Origin: Arenibacter algicola | GTDB lineage: Bacteria; Bacteroidota; Bacteroidia; Flavobacteriales; Flavobacteriaceae | NCBI RefSeq assembly: GCF_018860365.1 | Contig: NZ_JAHKPO010000031.1 | Span: forward strand, 1-64,000 | Length of the DNA stretch: 64,000 nt | Direction of reading: 5' to 3' | Part shown: one piece after another, positions 18,125 through 28,129 of the stretch | How positions within the stretch are numbered: position 1 is the stretch's first letter | How the letters are laid out: every line of letters starts with the position of its first letter | Notes under the pieces: generated by a model | Database searches by the model: none | The model's input: only the letters and a program-made list of their open reading frames with translations | Told to the model about the DNA's origin: nothing | Position numbers and translations under genes: made by a program

Positions 18125-18646
18125 ATGGCGTCGAAAGTTATACATGCTTTTTATAATGATGACGATGTGCTAATGCATGCTGTTAAAAAGGTAAAAGCGG
18201 CAAAGCATCATATTGAAGAAGTTTATTGTCCTTTTCCGGTGCATGGTTTGGACAAAGCAATGGGGCTTGCTCCAACTAGGATTGCAATAACGTCCTTTTT
18301 GTATGGTTGTGTTGGTCTTACAGTGGCAATTGTAATGATGAATTACATTATGATCCAGGATTGGCCACAGGATATTGGGGGTAAACCCAGTTTTAGCTAT
18401 TTGGAGAACATGCCGGCTTTTGTGCCTATTATGTTTGAGTTGACGGTATTTTTCGCGGCGCATTTAATGGTAATTACTTTTTATCTTAGAAGTAGGTTAT
18501 GGCCTTTTAAAGAAGCTGAAAATCCTGATGTAAGAACAACAGATGATCATTTTTTAATGGAAATCGAAATTCATGACAACGAGCAGGAATTGAAGGATTT
18601 GTTGATGGATACGGGAGCAGTCGAAATTAATATTACAGAAAAGTAG
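18125..18646 (+). CDS. actD: Alternative complex III subunit ActD (DUF3341)
   Basis: A membrane subunit of 173 residues with an N-terminal soluble region and two hydrophobic helices (about 56-80 and 97-122). ActD proteins anchor to the membrane next to ActC and ActF and are recognised by this DUF3341 organisation. It lies 2 bp after actC and 11 bp before actE, so translation is probably coupled. Confidence 0.92.
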   Translation: MASKVIHAFYNDDDVLMHAVKKVKAAKHHIEEVYCPFPVHGLDKAMGLAPTRIAITSFLYGCVGLTVAIVMMNYIMIQDWPQDIGGKPSFSYLENMPAFVPIMFELTVFFAAHLMVITFYLRSRLWPFKEAENPDVRTTDDHFLMEIEIHDNEQELKDLLMDTGAVEINITEK

Positions 18647-18657
18647 TCATAGATATT

Positions 18658-19218
18658 ATGAACAGTTTTAGCAAAATAGGAGTCTTGTTTGGTTTGGTAT
18701 TATTAGTTGCTTCTTGTGCAAACACGAATAGCAGAAACTATCAATACATGCCCAATATGTATGAGTCCGTAGGTTATGAGACCTATCAGAAAGTGGATTT
18801 TCTTCCAGATGGGATGGAAGCTGGACTTCCGGCCGAAAATACCGTAGCAAGGGGATGGATACCTTACGGAATTGAAAATACCATGGAAGGAAAGGAATTG
18901 GCAAGACTTAACCCAAGTCCGTTGGATTCTCTAAATCAAGAGGCCAATCTAGCTGTGGGTAAAGAATTATATACAATTTATTGTGCAATTTGTCACGGAG
19001 ATAAAGGAGACGGACAAGGTAACTTGGTGAAAAGGGAAAAGATATTGGGTGTCCCCAGCTATGCTGATGTAGCCAGGAACATTACAGTTGGAACTTCATA
19101 TCATGCCATCTACTACGGATTGAATTCTATGGGATCCTATGCAGGGCAATTGGATACTGAAGAGCGTTGGAAGGTTGCTGAATACGTAATGAAATTGAAA
19201 CAAGATTTAACAAAATAA
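18658..19218 (+). CDS. actE: Alternative complex III subunit ActE: monoheme cytochrome c lipoprotein
   Basis: A 186-residue lipoprotein. The signal ends in LLVASC, making Cys20 the lipidated residue. A class I cytochrome c domain has one heme site, CAICHGDKGDG (Cys109-His113), and a plausible Met axial ligand in GLNSMGSY near 156. It takes electrons from ActA/ActB and passes them toward the oxidase. It is placed between actD and actF, 18 bp before the latter. Confidence 0.93.
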   Translation: MNSFSKIGVLFGLVLLVASCANTNSRNYQYMPNMYESVGYETYQKVDFLPDGMEAGLPAENTVARGWIPYGIENTMEGKELARLNPSPLDSLNQEANLAVGKELYTIYCAICHGDKGDGQGNLVKREKILGVPSYADVARNITVGTSYHAIYYGLNSMGSYAGQLDTEERWKVAEYVMKLKQDLTK

Positions 19219-19236
19219 GACCTAGATATTAGCAAT

Positions 19237-20550
19237 ATGTACACTTTTTCAAATAGATTAAAAATTGCTTCCTTCATTTTAATGGCTGTAGGCGTTTTGG
19301 GAATTGGTATCGGTTTTATGGCTGCGCCAAGCACTGTAGAGGAGGCAAAGGCAATTGTTGCCGGACACGGAGACGGTCATGGGGATGCCCATGCGGTTGC
19401 GGAAGGTCATGGTGAGGAAATGGGGCACGGGGATGCACATGATGCATCTCATGACGAACATTTATTGCACCAATTGCAGAACAAACCATGGGCAGCATTA
19501 TATGTGGCAGCTTTCTTCTTTTTTATGATAGCTTTGGGAGTTCTGGCTTTTTACGCTATTCAACGAGCAGCACAGGCTGGTTGGTCGCCATTGCTTTTCA
19601 GGGTAATGGAGGGAATTACGGCATATCTGGTACCAGGTGGTATCATTGTATTTGTAATATTGGCCTTGTCGGTAGCCCATATGAATCATTTGTTCGTATG
19701 GATGGATCCTGAGGTGGTTGCGCATGACGCACTTTTGCAAGGGAAGGCAGGTTTTCTTAATGGTACTTTTTTCTTGATCAGGGCAGCAGTCTTCTTGGGA
19801 GGCTGGATCTTATATAGGGAGTATTCCCGTAAATTGTCCTTGGCTCAGGATGAGTCCAACGATGACTCCAATTTTAAGTTGAATTTTAGAATTTCAGCGG
19901 CATTTTTGGTATTTTATTTAATATCTGAGTCCATGATGTCTTGGGATTGGATCATGAGTGTGGATCCACATTGGTTCAGCACCTTGTTCGGATGGTATAT
20001 TTTTGCGAGTATGTTTGTGTCCGGGATTACCGTTATTGCAATGGTAACCATTTACCTTAAGTCTAGAGGGTATTTGCCGGATGTTAACGATAGTCATATT
20101 CATGATTTGGCTAAATTCATGTTCGGGATCAGTATTTTCTGGACCTATTTATGGTTCTCCCAATTTATGCTGATTTGGTATTCCAATATTCCTGAAGAAG
20201 TAACGTATTATGTTACCAGGATAGCGGATTTCAATCTGCCATTTTTTGGAATGGTGGCCATGAACTTTTTGTTCCCTGTACTTTTGCTTATGAACAGTGA
20301 TTACAAAAGGGTTAATTGGTTTGTTATTATGACCGGGATAGTAATTTTGGCCGGACACTATTTGGATATTTTTAACGCCATAATGCCAGCTACCGTTGGC
20401 GATCAGTGGTTCATTGGTATCCCTGAGATTGGGTCCATATTGTTCTTTGCAGGATTGTTTATCTTTTTTGTATTCAGGGCATTGACCAAGGCTCCGTTGC
20501 AGCCAAAGCGCAATCCATTTATAGAAGAGAGTAAGCATTTTCATTATTAG
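19237..20550 (+). CDS. actF: Alternative complex III subunit ActF, with a His-rich segment
   Basis: A ten-helix quinol:cytochrome c oxidoreductase subunit homologous to ActC/NrfD-type membrane proteins, 437 residues. Between the first helix (about 10-30) and the second is a hydrophilic stretch (43-78) with nine histidines spaced among Gly, Asp and Glu (GHGDGHGDAH..., EGHGEEMGHGDAHD...). This could bind copper or zinc and is not needed for the family fold. It is followed after 34 bp by coxB, so complex III and oxidase genes form one transcription unit. Confidence 0.93.
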   Translation: MYTFSNRLKIASFILMAVGVLGIGIGFMAAPSTVEEAKAIVAGHGDGHGDAHAVAEGHGEEMGHGDAHDASHDEHLLHQLQNKPWAALYVAAFFFFMIALGVLAFYAIQRAAQAGWSPLLFRVMEGITAYLVPGGIIVFVILALSVAHMNHLFVWMDPEVVAHDALLQGKAGFLNGTFFLIRAAVFLGGWILYREYSRKLSLAQDESNDDSNFKLNFRISAAFLVFYLISESMMSWDWIMSVDPHWFSTLFGWYIFASMFVSGITVIAMVTIYLKSRGYLPDVNDSHIHDLAKFMFGISIFWTYLWFSQFMLIWYSNIPEEVTYYVTRIADFNLPFFGMVAMNFLFPVLLLMNSDYKRVNWFVIMTGIVILAGHYLDIFNAIMPATVGDQWFIGIPEIGSILFFAGLFIFFVFRALTKAPLQPKRNPFIEESKHFHY

Positions 20551-20584
20551 TATTTAGTATATAAGTATAATTTCAAATCATACG

Positions 20585-21643
20585 ATGACTCCATTATTGA
20601 CCATAGTTGTTTTAGTATTAGTGGCAATTGCAATCTGGCAAATGACCAAGATATTCGAATTGTCACAAATTAGAGCTAGCAATTCCCAAGTAGCCAGTGA
20701 AACGGATAATAAATACAATGGGTATTTGATGTTCGCTTTTTTGATTTTCCTTTATGGAATTACCATTTTTAGCTTTTGGAAATATACCAAGGTGCTTTTG
20801 CCCGAAGCTGCTTCCGAGCATGGTGGTGGGTACGATTCTTTAATGTTGTTGTCTTTTGTTATTATCTTTATAGTGCAAACTTTGACACAGTTTTTGTTGC
20901 ACTATTTTGCTTATAAGTATAGGGGAGATAGGGAAAGAAAGGCATTGTTCTTTGCGGATAACGACCGTTTGGAGTTCATATGGACCATTATTCCTGTAAT
21001 AGTATTGGCAGGATTAATTTTGTGGGGATTATATGCTTGGACAAATATTATGGATATCAATGATGAGGATGATCCTCTTACCATTGAATTATATGCCCAA
21101 CAATTTAGTTGGACTGCAAGATATGCAGGTAATGATAACGTTTTGGGTGATGCCAACGTTAGAATGATCGATATTGACAATGCAAATGTTTTGGGGTTGG
21201 ATAACTCGGATCCTAATGCGGCCGATGATATTATTGTTAAGGAATTGCATTTGCCAGTAGGGCGCAAGGTTAATTTTAAAATGCGTTCCCAAGATGTGTT
21301 GCATTCGGCTTATATGCCGCACTTTAGGGCTCAGATGAACTGTGTGCCGGGTATGATAACTCAATTTTCTTTTACTCCAACCATTACCACAGCAGAAATG
21401 AGACAAAATCCTGATGTTGTGGATAAGGTAAAGCGAATTAATGGAATCAGGGCTGAAAAGGCCGCCAAAGGAATGGACAATTCCGATCCTTGGGAATTTG
21501 ATTATATCTTGTTGTGTAATAAGATATGTGGGAAATCCCATTATAATATGCAAATGAAAATTATTGTTGAAACTGAGGAGGAATATAATGCTTGGATAGC
21601 AAGTCAGCAGACGTTTGGTAAGTCAATGGCTTCGGCACAATAA
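20585..21643 (+). CDS. coxB: Cytochrome c oxidase subunit II (CuA subunit)
   Basis: Receives electrons from cytochrome c at the binuclear CuA centre. The protein has 352 residues. Hydrophobic helices are at the N-terminus (about 5-20), 48-65 and 80-105, more than the usual two. The cupredoxin domain carries the CuA ligands His240 (VLHSAYM) and CNKICGKSHYNM (Cys311, Cys315, His319, Met322). No cytochrome c domain is fused, so electrons probably arrive directly from ActE/ActA hemes. It lies 34 bp after actF and 43 bp before coxA. Confidence 0.95.
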   Translation: MTPLLTIVVLVLVAIAIWQMTKIFELSQIRASNSQVASETDNKYNGYLMFAFLIFLYGITIFSFWKYTKVLLPEAASEHGGGYDSLMLLSFVIIFIVQTLTQFLLHYFAYKYRGDRERKALFFADNDRLEFIWTIIPVIVLAGLILWGLYAWTNIMDINDEDDPLTIELYAQQFSWTARYAGNDNVLGDANVRMIDIDNANVLGLDNSDPNAADDIIVKELHLPVGRKVNFKMRSQDVLHSAYMPHFRAQMNCVPGMITQFSFTPTITTAEMRQNPDVVDKVKRINGIRAEKAAKGMDNSDPWEFDYILLCNKICGKSHYNMQMKIIVETEEEYNAWIASQQTFGKSMASAQ

Positions 21644-21686
21644 TTTAGTCTTTAAAATAACTTTATAAAAATTTAAAAATAGAACT

Positions 21687-23507
21687 ATGTCTGTAACAGC
21701 TCACGCACACGTAGAAGACCATTCAGATGACCACGGACATCATCACAAAGAAACTTTTGTGACGAAGTATATTTTTAGTCAAGATCATAAAATGATTTCC
21801 AAGCAGTATTTAATTACTGGACTTATTATGGGATTCATTGGTATTTTGATGTCACTATTGTTTAGAATGCAATTGGCATGGCCAGGAGAATCTTTTGCAA
21901 TTTTTGAATTTATTTTGGGCAAATGGGCGCCTGGAGGGGTAATGGATGCTGATGTTTACTTGGCATTGGTAACCATTCATGGTACTATCATGGTATTCTT
22001 TGTTTTAACGGCAGGGTTAAGTGGTACCTTCAGTAACTTATTGATTCCACTTCAAATTGGAGCTCGTGATATGGCATCAGGGTTTCTGAACATGGTTTCA
22101 TATTGGCTATTCTTTTTGTCCTCTGTAATTATGCTTTCTTCCTTGTTTTTAGAGGCAGGACCGGCTGCTGCTGGATGGACGGTGTACCCACCACTTAGTG
22201 CGTTGCCTATGGCACAACCTGGTTCAGGTTTGGGTATGACACTCTGGTTGGTAGCAATGGCTATATTTATTGCATCTTCCTTATTGGGGTCATTGAACTA
22301 TATTGTTACGGTAATTAATCTAAGGACCAAGGGAATGTCCATGACCAGACTTCCTTTAACTATATGGGCTTTCTTTGTTACGGCTATTATTGGGGTTGTT
22401 TCTTTCCCGGTACTATTGTCCGCTGCCTTACTTCTGATAATGGATAGAAGCTTTGGTACTTCCTTCTTCTTATCCGATATTTTTATTCAAGGTGAGGTAT
22501 TGCATTATCAAGGTGGCTCTCCAGTATTGTACGAGCATTTATTCTGGTTTTTAGGACACCCTGAGGTGTATATCGTAATCTTGCCTGCAATGGGTATGGT
22601 ATCCGAAATTATGGCGGTAAACGCCCGTAAACCAATATTTGGTTATAGAGCTATGATTGCCTCTATCTTGGCAATTGCATTCTTGTCCACAATTGTTTGG
22701 GGTCACCATATGTTTATTTCAGGTATGAACCCGTTCTTAGGTTCTGTTTTCACCTTTACGACATTATTGATTGCTATTCCATCTGCGGTGAAGGCATTTA
22801 ACTGGATTACTACTTTATGGAAAGGTAACCTGCAATTGAATCCTGGAATGCTATTTTCCATAGGTATGGTTTCAACTTTTATTTCTGGTGGATTAACCGG
22901 AATTATTCTTGGGGACAGTACCTTGGATATTAATGTGCACGATACTTATTTTGTTATTGCCCACTTCCACTTGGTAATGGGTATATCAGCGCTTTACGGA
23001 TTGTTTGCCGGTGTTTACCACTGGTTCCCTAAGATGTTCGGTAAAATGATGGACAAGAACTTGGGTTATGTGCATTTTTGGATTACGGCTGTCTGTTCTT
23101 ATGGTGTTTTCTTCCCAATGCACTTTGTTGGAATGGCCGGGGTACCACGTAGGTACTACGAGAATACAGCTTTTCCAATGTTTGATGATTTGACCGATAT
23201 CCAGGTATTAATGACGGTGTTTGCACTTATTGCAGCTGGAGCTCAATTAATATTCGCCTTCAATTTTATTAGAAGTATTTTCTACGGAAGTAAAGCCGTT
23301 CAAAATCCATGGAAATCAACTAGCTTGGAATGGACTACACCAGTAGAGCATATTCACGGCAACTGGCCTGGAGCTATTCCAGAAGTACATAGATGGCCAT
23401 ATGATTATAGCAAAACCTATGAAAACGGGGAGTATATAATTCCAGGACAGGATTATGTGCCTCAAACCATGCCGCTCTATGAGGGTGAGGAGGAGATGCA
23501 GCATTAA
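21687..23507 (+). CDS. coxA: Cytochrome c oxidase subunit I
   Basis: The catalytic, proton-pumping subunit of a heme-copper oxidase, 606 residues with about twelve helices. Visible ligands are His98 (TIHGT, heme a), His291 and Tyr295 in GHPEVY (CuB and the cross-linked Tyr), His340-His341 (CuB), His426 (heme a3) and His428 (heme a) in HDTYFVIAHFHLVM. The GHPEVYIV motif places it in the A family. The N-terminus is His-rich (seven His in residues 6-20). It is the last gene of the operon and is followed by a terminator at 23531-23561. Confidence 0.96.
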   Translation: MSVTAHAHVEDHSDDHGHHHKETFVTKYIFSQDHKMISKQYLITGLIMGFIGILMSLLFRMQLAWPGESFAIFEFILGKWAPGGVMDADVYLALVTIHGTIMVFFVLTAGLSGTFSNLLIPLQIGARDMASGFLNMVSYWLFFLSSVIMLSSLFLEAGPAAAGWTVYPPLSALPMAQPGSGLGMTLWLVAMAIFIASSLLGSLNYIVTVINLRTKGMSMTRLPLTIWAFFVTAIIGVVSFPVLLSAALLLIMDRSFGTSFFLSDIFIQGEVLHYQGGSPVLYEHLFWFLGHPEVYIVILPAMGMVSEIMAVNARKPIFGYRAMIASILAIAFLSTIVWGHHMFISGMNPFLGSVFTFTTLLIAIPSAVKAFNWITTLWKGNLQLNPGMLFSIGMVSTFISGGLTGIILGDSTLDINVHDTYFVIAHFHLVMGISALYGLFAGVYHWFPKMFGKMMDKNLGYVHFWITAVCSYGVFFPMHFVGMAGVPRRYYENTAFPMFDDLTDIQVLMTVFALIAAGAQLIFAFNFIRSIFYGSKAVQNPWKSTSLEWTTPVEHIHGNWPGAIPEVHRWPYDYSKTYENGEYIIPGQDYVPQTMPLYEGEEEMQH

Positions 23508-23530
23508 CGATTGGAAATCAACAAATTTTA

Positions 23531-23561
23531 AAAGTCCATCCCTAAGATGGACTTTTTTTGT
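23531..23561 (+). terminator. Terminator after coxA
   Basis: aaagtccatc (23531-23540) pairs perfectly with gatggacttt (23546-23555) around a 5-nt loop and is followed by a T-run. It closes the act-cox operon. Confidence 0.85.
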
Positions 23562-23685
23562 ACCTTCCATTTACATATGTGTAATCCGTGGAACCTTTTG
23601 GTGTTGCAGACCATATGAATTAATTGCAAAATTGTGGTGATCCAATGTTGAAGGTTATCGCAGATTTTTTAGATAAAGATCTATT

Positions 23686-24531
23686 ATGTATTATAAATCA
23701 TTAAAAGTGAGACACATACTTTTATTTTTCGTGTTATTGGTTGGCTGTATGGTCTATTCCCAGCGTAAACCTAAAATTAAAGGCAATAGAAATGTAATAG
23801 AGGTTAGAGAGACCTTGGCACCTTTTAATGCTATTCAGCTGGATGATGATCTGGATATCAACCTACAGGCAGCCACAATGGGGGAGTATATAATTGAAGC
23901 GGACGATAATTTAATCGATGTTTTAAAATTTAAGGTAGTGAATGAAACACTTATCATTAGTTCCTATTATAAAGTAACCTCAAAGAAAAAACTGAACATT
24001 ACTGTTAATTTCAGTGAATTGTTCCGGATCAATGCCAATGAGGGGAATATAGTGGTTAAGAACAGATTTTCTACCGAGTTTCTTGAGGTAAATGCCACAG
24101 GGTCCGGTAGAGTGGAAATAGATGTGGATGCCGATGCAATGGAGATTACAATGAACGATAATAGTAGAGGAAATTTTAAAGTAGACAGTGATACCTTGAA
24201 TATTCGCTTGGCCGAGAAAGCTGATTTAAGATTATTTGGGGTTATGGAAAGTACGGTTTTGGATATGCGACGTAATTCCAAGGCCGATTTGGAAGGTTTT
24301 ACCGATGTTTTTCAGTTTCATTTATTGGATAATTCCAACCTAAAGGCAAAAAGGTTGGAAGCCAATACGGTCGAAGCAAATTTGGAAGGCAGCTCTTCTG
24401 CGGAAGTCTTGTCAACAGCTACGGTAGACCTCTATTCCAAAGGGGCGTCCAAGACCTATGTATTTGGTGACAGCAAAATTAATCTGCAGGAATTCCTAGA
24501 TACTTCAGAGCTATATCGTCGTAAAAATTAA
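23686..24531 (+). CDS. GIN-domain (DUF2807) secreted protein
   Basis: A 281-residue envelope protein with a signal peptide (1-26, ending CMVYS-Q) and a DUF2807 'head GIN' beta-helix-like domain over most of its length (LAPFNAIQLDDDLDINLQ..., repeated short strands rich in Asp, Asn and Ser). Such proteins are annotated as putative autotransporter adhesins in Bacteroidota, but their function is unproven. The gene's stop overlaps the stop of the convergent acyl-CoA oxidase gene by four bases. No clear promoter box was found in the short upstream region. Confidence 0.8.
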   Translation: MYYKSLKVRHILLFFVLLVGCMVYSQRKPKIKGNRNVIEVRETLAPFNAIQLDDDLDINLQAATMGEYIIEADDNLIDVLKFKVVNETLIISSYYKVTSKKKLNITVNFSELFRINANEGNIVVKNRFSTEFLEVNATGSGRVEIDVDADAMEITMNDNSRGNFKVDSDTLNIRLAEKADLRLFGVMESTVLDMRRNSKADLEGFTDVFQFHLLDNSNLKAKRLEANTVEANLEGSSSAEVLSTATVDLYSKGASKTYVFGDSKINLQEFLDTSELYRRKN

Positions 24532-26792
24532 CGACTAATAGGGGCTGTTAAACAATGGTCCGGAATCCCAAATCCATCTACCAAAACCTCGATATGCGGC
24601 CTGAACTCTGTACTTAAGCGCTCCACACGCTGCCGTATGGCTTTGGACTTGGTACCGCCCAAATAGCCTTGTTCCAGATACCATGAGGCATCTTCCCGAA
24701 TTTCGGATAATGCAAATAGGCATCCAAGTTTTTTAAAGAGTTGTTGGTTTTTCTTGTCTTCTATGGTTTCTGTAAACTGCAAATACGTGTTATAGGCCAA
24801 TTCACAACTGTAGGCTTTTCCCAACGCTATTAAATGAGTTTGTACTTTTAAGAAGGCCTGATATGTAGGGATCCCTTTCTTGATATAGTCCCTAATCCGC
24901 ATCGCAGCGGAATAGGTGAGCCTTCTTGTCCTGTAGTCAAAAGCATGTTGGTGGAACTTAGGATTATATAAATGCTCCTTATCCACCTTGTTGGCATATA
25001 TAGGATTTATGGTGACCAATTTGTCACTGATTTGGGTGCCCAACAGTTTAAATACGGCCGAAAAACCTGCGCTGTTGAATTCAGTATTAAAATCGGACAT
25101 AATTCCTTTGGCGGCCAATTGTAATAGTACTGTGTTGTCGCCTTCAAATGTGGTAAATATATCCACATCGGCTTTTAAGTCGGCAATTCTATTCTCCAAT
25201 AAATAGCCCTTTCCTCCGCAGGCTTCACGACATTCCTGAATGGTTTCGTTAGCGAACCAAGTTATAATCGCCTTCAATCCGGCTACCTGGGTCTCTATTT
25301 TTCGTTTGTCAGTTATACTGTCATCGCTATAGATACTCATCATAGAATCCAATGTTACTTGGTATACGTAAGATTTGGCAATGGCGGGGGTAAGTCTTAG
25401 TTGGTGCGATGGGTAATCCATGATCAAATCCTCCTGGATTTTTTGGTTATCGTTAAATTGTCTTCTTTGTAACGCATATTTCACCGCAATGGCCAGGGCC
25501 ATTTTTGCGCCGCTCAAAGCTCCCTTGGCCACGCAAATTCGTCCGCCGACCAAGGTGCCCAGCATGGTGAAAAAGCGTTTGTTGGCATTTTTTATATCGG
25601 AATAATACGTGCCATCAGATTTTATGTCCCCGTATTTATTCAATAGATTTTCCCGTGGTACCTTAACTTGATCGAACCAAATCTTACCATTGTCAACTCC
25701 GTTGAGCCCTAATTTGTAACCATTATCTTCAATTCGTACGCCCGGCATAAGACGATTGTTACTGTCTCTTAGTGGTACTAAAATGGCATGTACACCGTGA
25801 TTTTTGCCATCAACGATCAATTGTGCAAATACCGAGGCCATTGTACCGTGCAGTGCATTTCCTATATATTCCTTGTTGTCGTTCTTGCCTGGGGTATGAA
25901 TGGTAATACTGTCATCTTCCTTGTTGTAGGTAGCGGTTGTTTTTATACCCCTTACGTTGGACCCGTGGCCCGTTTCGGTCATTGCGAAACATCCAAGTAA
26001 ATTGGCCTCCCCAATAGCGGTTAAATAGCGATCATGGTGTTTTTTGGTTCCCAACTTCTGTATACTGCCTCCAAAAAGTCCAAATTGTACCCCAAACTTC
26101 ACCGTAAGGCTTCCGTCCACATACATCAGATTTTCAAAAATGGTAGCATATAAAGACATATTGCCTGTTCCCCCGTAAGCCTCGGGGTAGGCCATGGCAC
26201 CATATCCTGCCTTAGCCAAATATTGCACTTGGGACAGCACCTTTTTTCTAAATTCTTCCTTGTTCGGTATTATTTCCCAAGAGAAAACAGAATCCCTTAA
26301 AGTGTCCCTAAATTCATCTATTTCACTATGGTAAGTACCTTTAAAGATTTGGTCAATTTCCTTTGGGTCGTAAAAATGGGATGTTTTTTCCAAAACAACT
26401 TCCACCTCGAACAAATGGTGGTAATGGTTAGGTTGTATGCCAAGGTTTATTTCAATAGCCGATAAATTCTCATTGAATATATGCTCCGAACCATTTTGCG
26501 ATATTAATTTCCTGCTAAAAGAAGTTAAAGGATGGTTGTCGCTTTCTACCAATTTAATGCCGGAATTGGAAACGGCCCGTTGCCAAGATTTTATTTCCGT
26601 ATCCAAAGGTGGCTGGGCGGTGTTGAGCCAACTGTTCAGGGTTTCCCTGTCTTTTTTAGAAAGGTTTTGGTCATCGTCGATTATTTTTTTTACCACGGCA
26701 ATCTCTGAAATGGTCAAAAGATCATCGGACCAAATAACAAAAAAGAAAGGTATATACTGTAGAATACTAGGAGGATATGTTGTCTTTATCAT
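24528..26792 (-). CDS. Acyl-CoA oxidase/dehydrogenase-like flavoenzyme
   Basis: An FAD enzyme predicted to introduce the trans-2 double bond into acyl-CoA. At 754 residues it is far longer than ordinary acyl-CoA dehydrogenases (about 380-400) and matches acyl-CoA oxidase architecture. An N-terminal helical extension (1-150) is followed by the flavin domain with MTETGHGSNVRGIKTTA (about 275-291). The helical domain has TFEGDNTVLLQLAAKGI, whose Glu corresponds to the catalytic base of oxidases. A C-terminal helical domain follows. The oxidase-like motifs suggest O2 as acceptor, but an ETF-linked dehydrogenase role cannot be excluded. It is convergent with the GIN-domain gene. Confidence 0.82.
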   Translation of the reverse strand: MIKTTYPPSILQYIPFFFVIWSDDLLTISEIAVVKKIIDDDQNLSKKDRETLNSWLNTAQPPLDTEIKSWQRAVSNSGIKLVESDNHPLTSFSRKLISQNGSEHIFNENLSAIEINLGIQPNHYHHLFEVEVVLEKTSHFYDPKEIDQIFKGTYHSEIDEFRDTLRDSVFSWEIIPNKEEFRKKVLSQVQYLAKAGYGAMAYPEAYGGTGNMSLYATIFENLMYVDGSLTVKFGVQFGLFGGSIQKLGTKKHHDRYLTAIGEANLLGCFAMTETGHGSNVRGIKTTATYNKEDDSITIHTPGKNDNKEYIGNALHGTMASVFAQLIVDGKNHGVHAILVPLRDSNNRLMPGVRIEDNGYKLGLNGVDNGKIWFDQVKVPRENLLNKYGDIKSDGTYYSDIKNANKRFFTMLGTLVGGRICVAKGALSGAKMALAIAVKYALQRRQFNDNQKIQEDLIMDYPSHQLRLTPAIAKSYVYQVTLDSMMSIYSDDSITDKRKIETQVAGLKAIITWFANETIQECREACGGKGYLLENRIADLKADVDIFTTFEGDNTVLLQLAAKGIMSDFNTEFNSAGFSAVFKLLGTQISDKLVTINPIYANKVDKEHLYNPKFHQHAFDYRTRRLTYSAAMRIRDYIKKGIPTYQAFLKVQTHLIALGKAYSCELAYNTYLQFTETIEDKKNQQLFKKLGCLFALSEIREDASWYLEQGYLGGTKSKAIRQRVERLSTEFRPHIEVLVDGFGIPDHCLTAPISR

Positions 26793-27036
26793 AATATGAA
26801 TTTACATTATTTTTTAGTAAAATCAGTATTTCAAAGGCGGTAGGTGTGTGAAATGCCCAGGGCCAATAAACCCAGCCTTTATGGAGGGGTCTCCCATTCC
26901 ATGCTTCAAGGTTTGTAACATGCAATTTTAATTAGTTTTCTTCCACTCTGTGGAAAAAAGGAAGGGAATCATAATTAAAAGCTGGGAATGTCTGTGTCCT
27001 TATAATTGTTTCATAGAAAACTATTCCAATTTCCTT

Positions 27037-27044
27037 TATCTTTG
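27037..27044 (+). promoter_or_regulatory. -7 box immediately upstream of ruvB
   Basis: TATCTTTG matches the TAnnTTTG box and ends only 7 nt before the ruvB ATG at 27052, so the transcript would be leaderless or nearly so. The nearest TTG (27006-27008) is 28 nt away, wider than usual, so the -33 element is uncertain. Confidence 0.45.
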
Positions 27045-27051
27045 TTGGAGT

Positions 27052-28074
27052 ATGAATGAGAACCTAGATCCCACAGCCAGTAATTTTTCCAACGAGGAAT
27101 TTGATATAGAAAGGGCGTTGCGCCCTATTTCCTTTGATGATTTTACCGGGCAGGAACAAGTATTGGAAAACCTGAAGATATTTGTCCAGGCGGCCAATTT
27201 AAGGGGCGAAGCCCTAGATCACACTTTGTTCCATGGTCCTCCGGGTCTTGGGAAGACTACTTTGGCCCATATCCTGGCCAATGAATTGGGGGTGGGTATA
27301 AAAATGACTTCGGGCCCTGTGTTGGATAAGCCAGGGGATTTGGCCGGCTTGCTGACCAACCTGGACGAAAGGGATGTGTTGTTTATTGATGAGATCCACA
27401 GATTGAGTCCTATTGTGGAAGAATATTTATATTCTGCCATGGAGGATTATAAAATCGATATAATGATAGAATCGGGTCCCAATGCCAGATCGGTACAGAT
27501 TAATTTAAATCCCTTTACTTTGATCGGGGCTACAACCCGCTCTGGTTTGTTGACAGCTCCTATGAGAGCTCGTTTTGGAATACAGAGTAGATTACAATAT
27601 TATTCTACGGAACTACTATCTACCATAGTAGAACGAAGTGCCGAAATATTAAAGACTCCAATTACACAACAGGCTGCCATAGAAATAGCAGGTAGAAGCA
27701 GGGGGACTCCCAGAATATGCAATGCCCTACTAAGGCGGGTCCGAGACTTTGCCCAAATAAAAGGGAATGGAAAGATCGATATAGAAATCTCACAGTTTGG
27801 GCTGAAGGCTTTAAATGTGGATGCCCACGGATTGGACGAAATGGACAACAAGATATTGACAACCATTATAGACAAGTTTAAAGGAGGCCCTGTGGGGATT
27901 ACTACTTTGGCTACTGCCGTTTCTGAAAGTGCAGAAACCATAGAGGAGGTTTATGAACCTTTCTTGATCCAACAAGGATTTATCATGAGGACCCCAAGAG
28001 GTAGGGAGGTTACGGAACTTGCCTATAGACACCTGGGAAGGATTAAAGGCAATATTCAGGGAGGTCTTTTTTGA
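27052..28074 (+). CDS. ruvB: Holliday junction branch-migration ATPase RuvB
   Basis: The hexameric AAA+ motor that drives branch migration with RuvA. The frame is open back to 26950, but the ATG at 27052 gives 340 residues, the standard RuvB length, and the extra upstream residues (Cys/Trp/Tyr-rich) do not belong to the family. Walker A is GPPGLGKTT (Lys68), Walker B is LFIDEIH, and sensor and winged-helix regions are intact ([18 protein letters not shown] near the C-terminus). ruvA is separate, at 33349, about 5 kb downstream. A -7 box sits directly before the ATG. Confidence 0.96.
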   Translation: MNENLDPTASNFSNEEFDIERALRPISFDDFTGQEQVLENLKIFVQAANLRGEALDHTLFHGPPGLGKTTLAHILANELGVGIKMTSGPVLDKPGDLAGLLTNLDERDVLFIDEIHRLSPIVEEYLYSAMEDYKIDIMIESGPNARSVQINLNPFTLIGATTRSGLLTAPMRARFGIQSRLQYYSTELLSTIVERSAEILKTPITQQAAIEIAGRSRGTPRICNALLRRVRDFAQIKGNGKIDIEISQFGLKALNVDAHGLDEMDNKILTTIIDKFKGGPVGITTLATAVSESAETIEEVYEPFLIQQGFIMRTPRGREVTELAYRHLGRIKGNIQGGLF

Positions 28075-28129
28075 TGTTGTTGTCCACTTGGATTTTATGG
28101 CGGAAGAACCCCACTTTTAAATATTCAAT

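Noticed and set aside
26950-27051. N-terminal extension of ruvB by 34 residues
   Set aside because: The extension is Cys/Trp/Tyr-rich and unlike RuvB; the ATG at 27052 gives the standard 340-residue protein and follows a -7 box.
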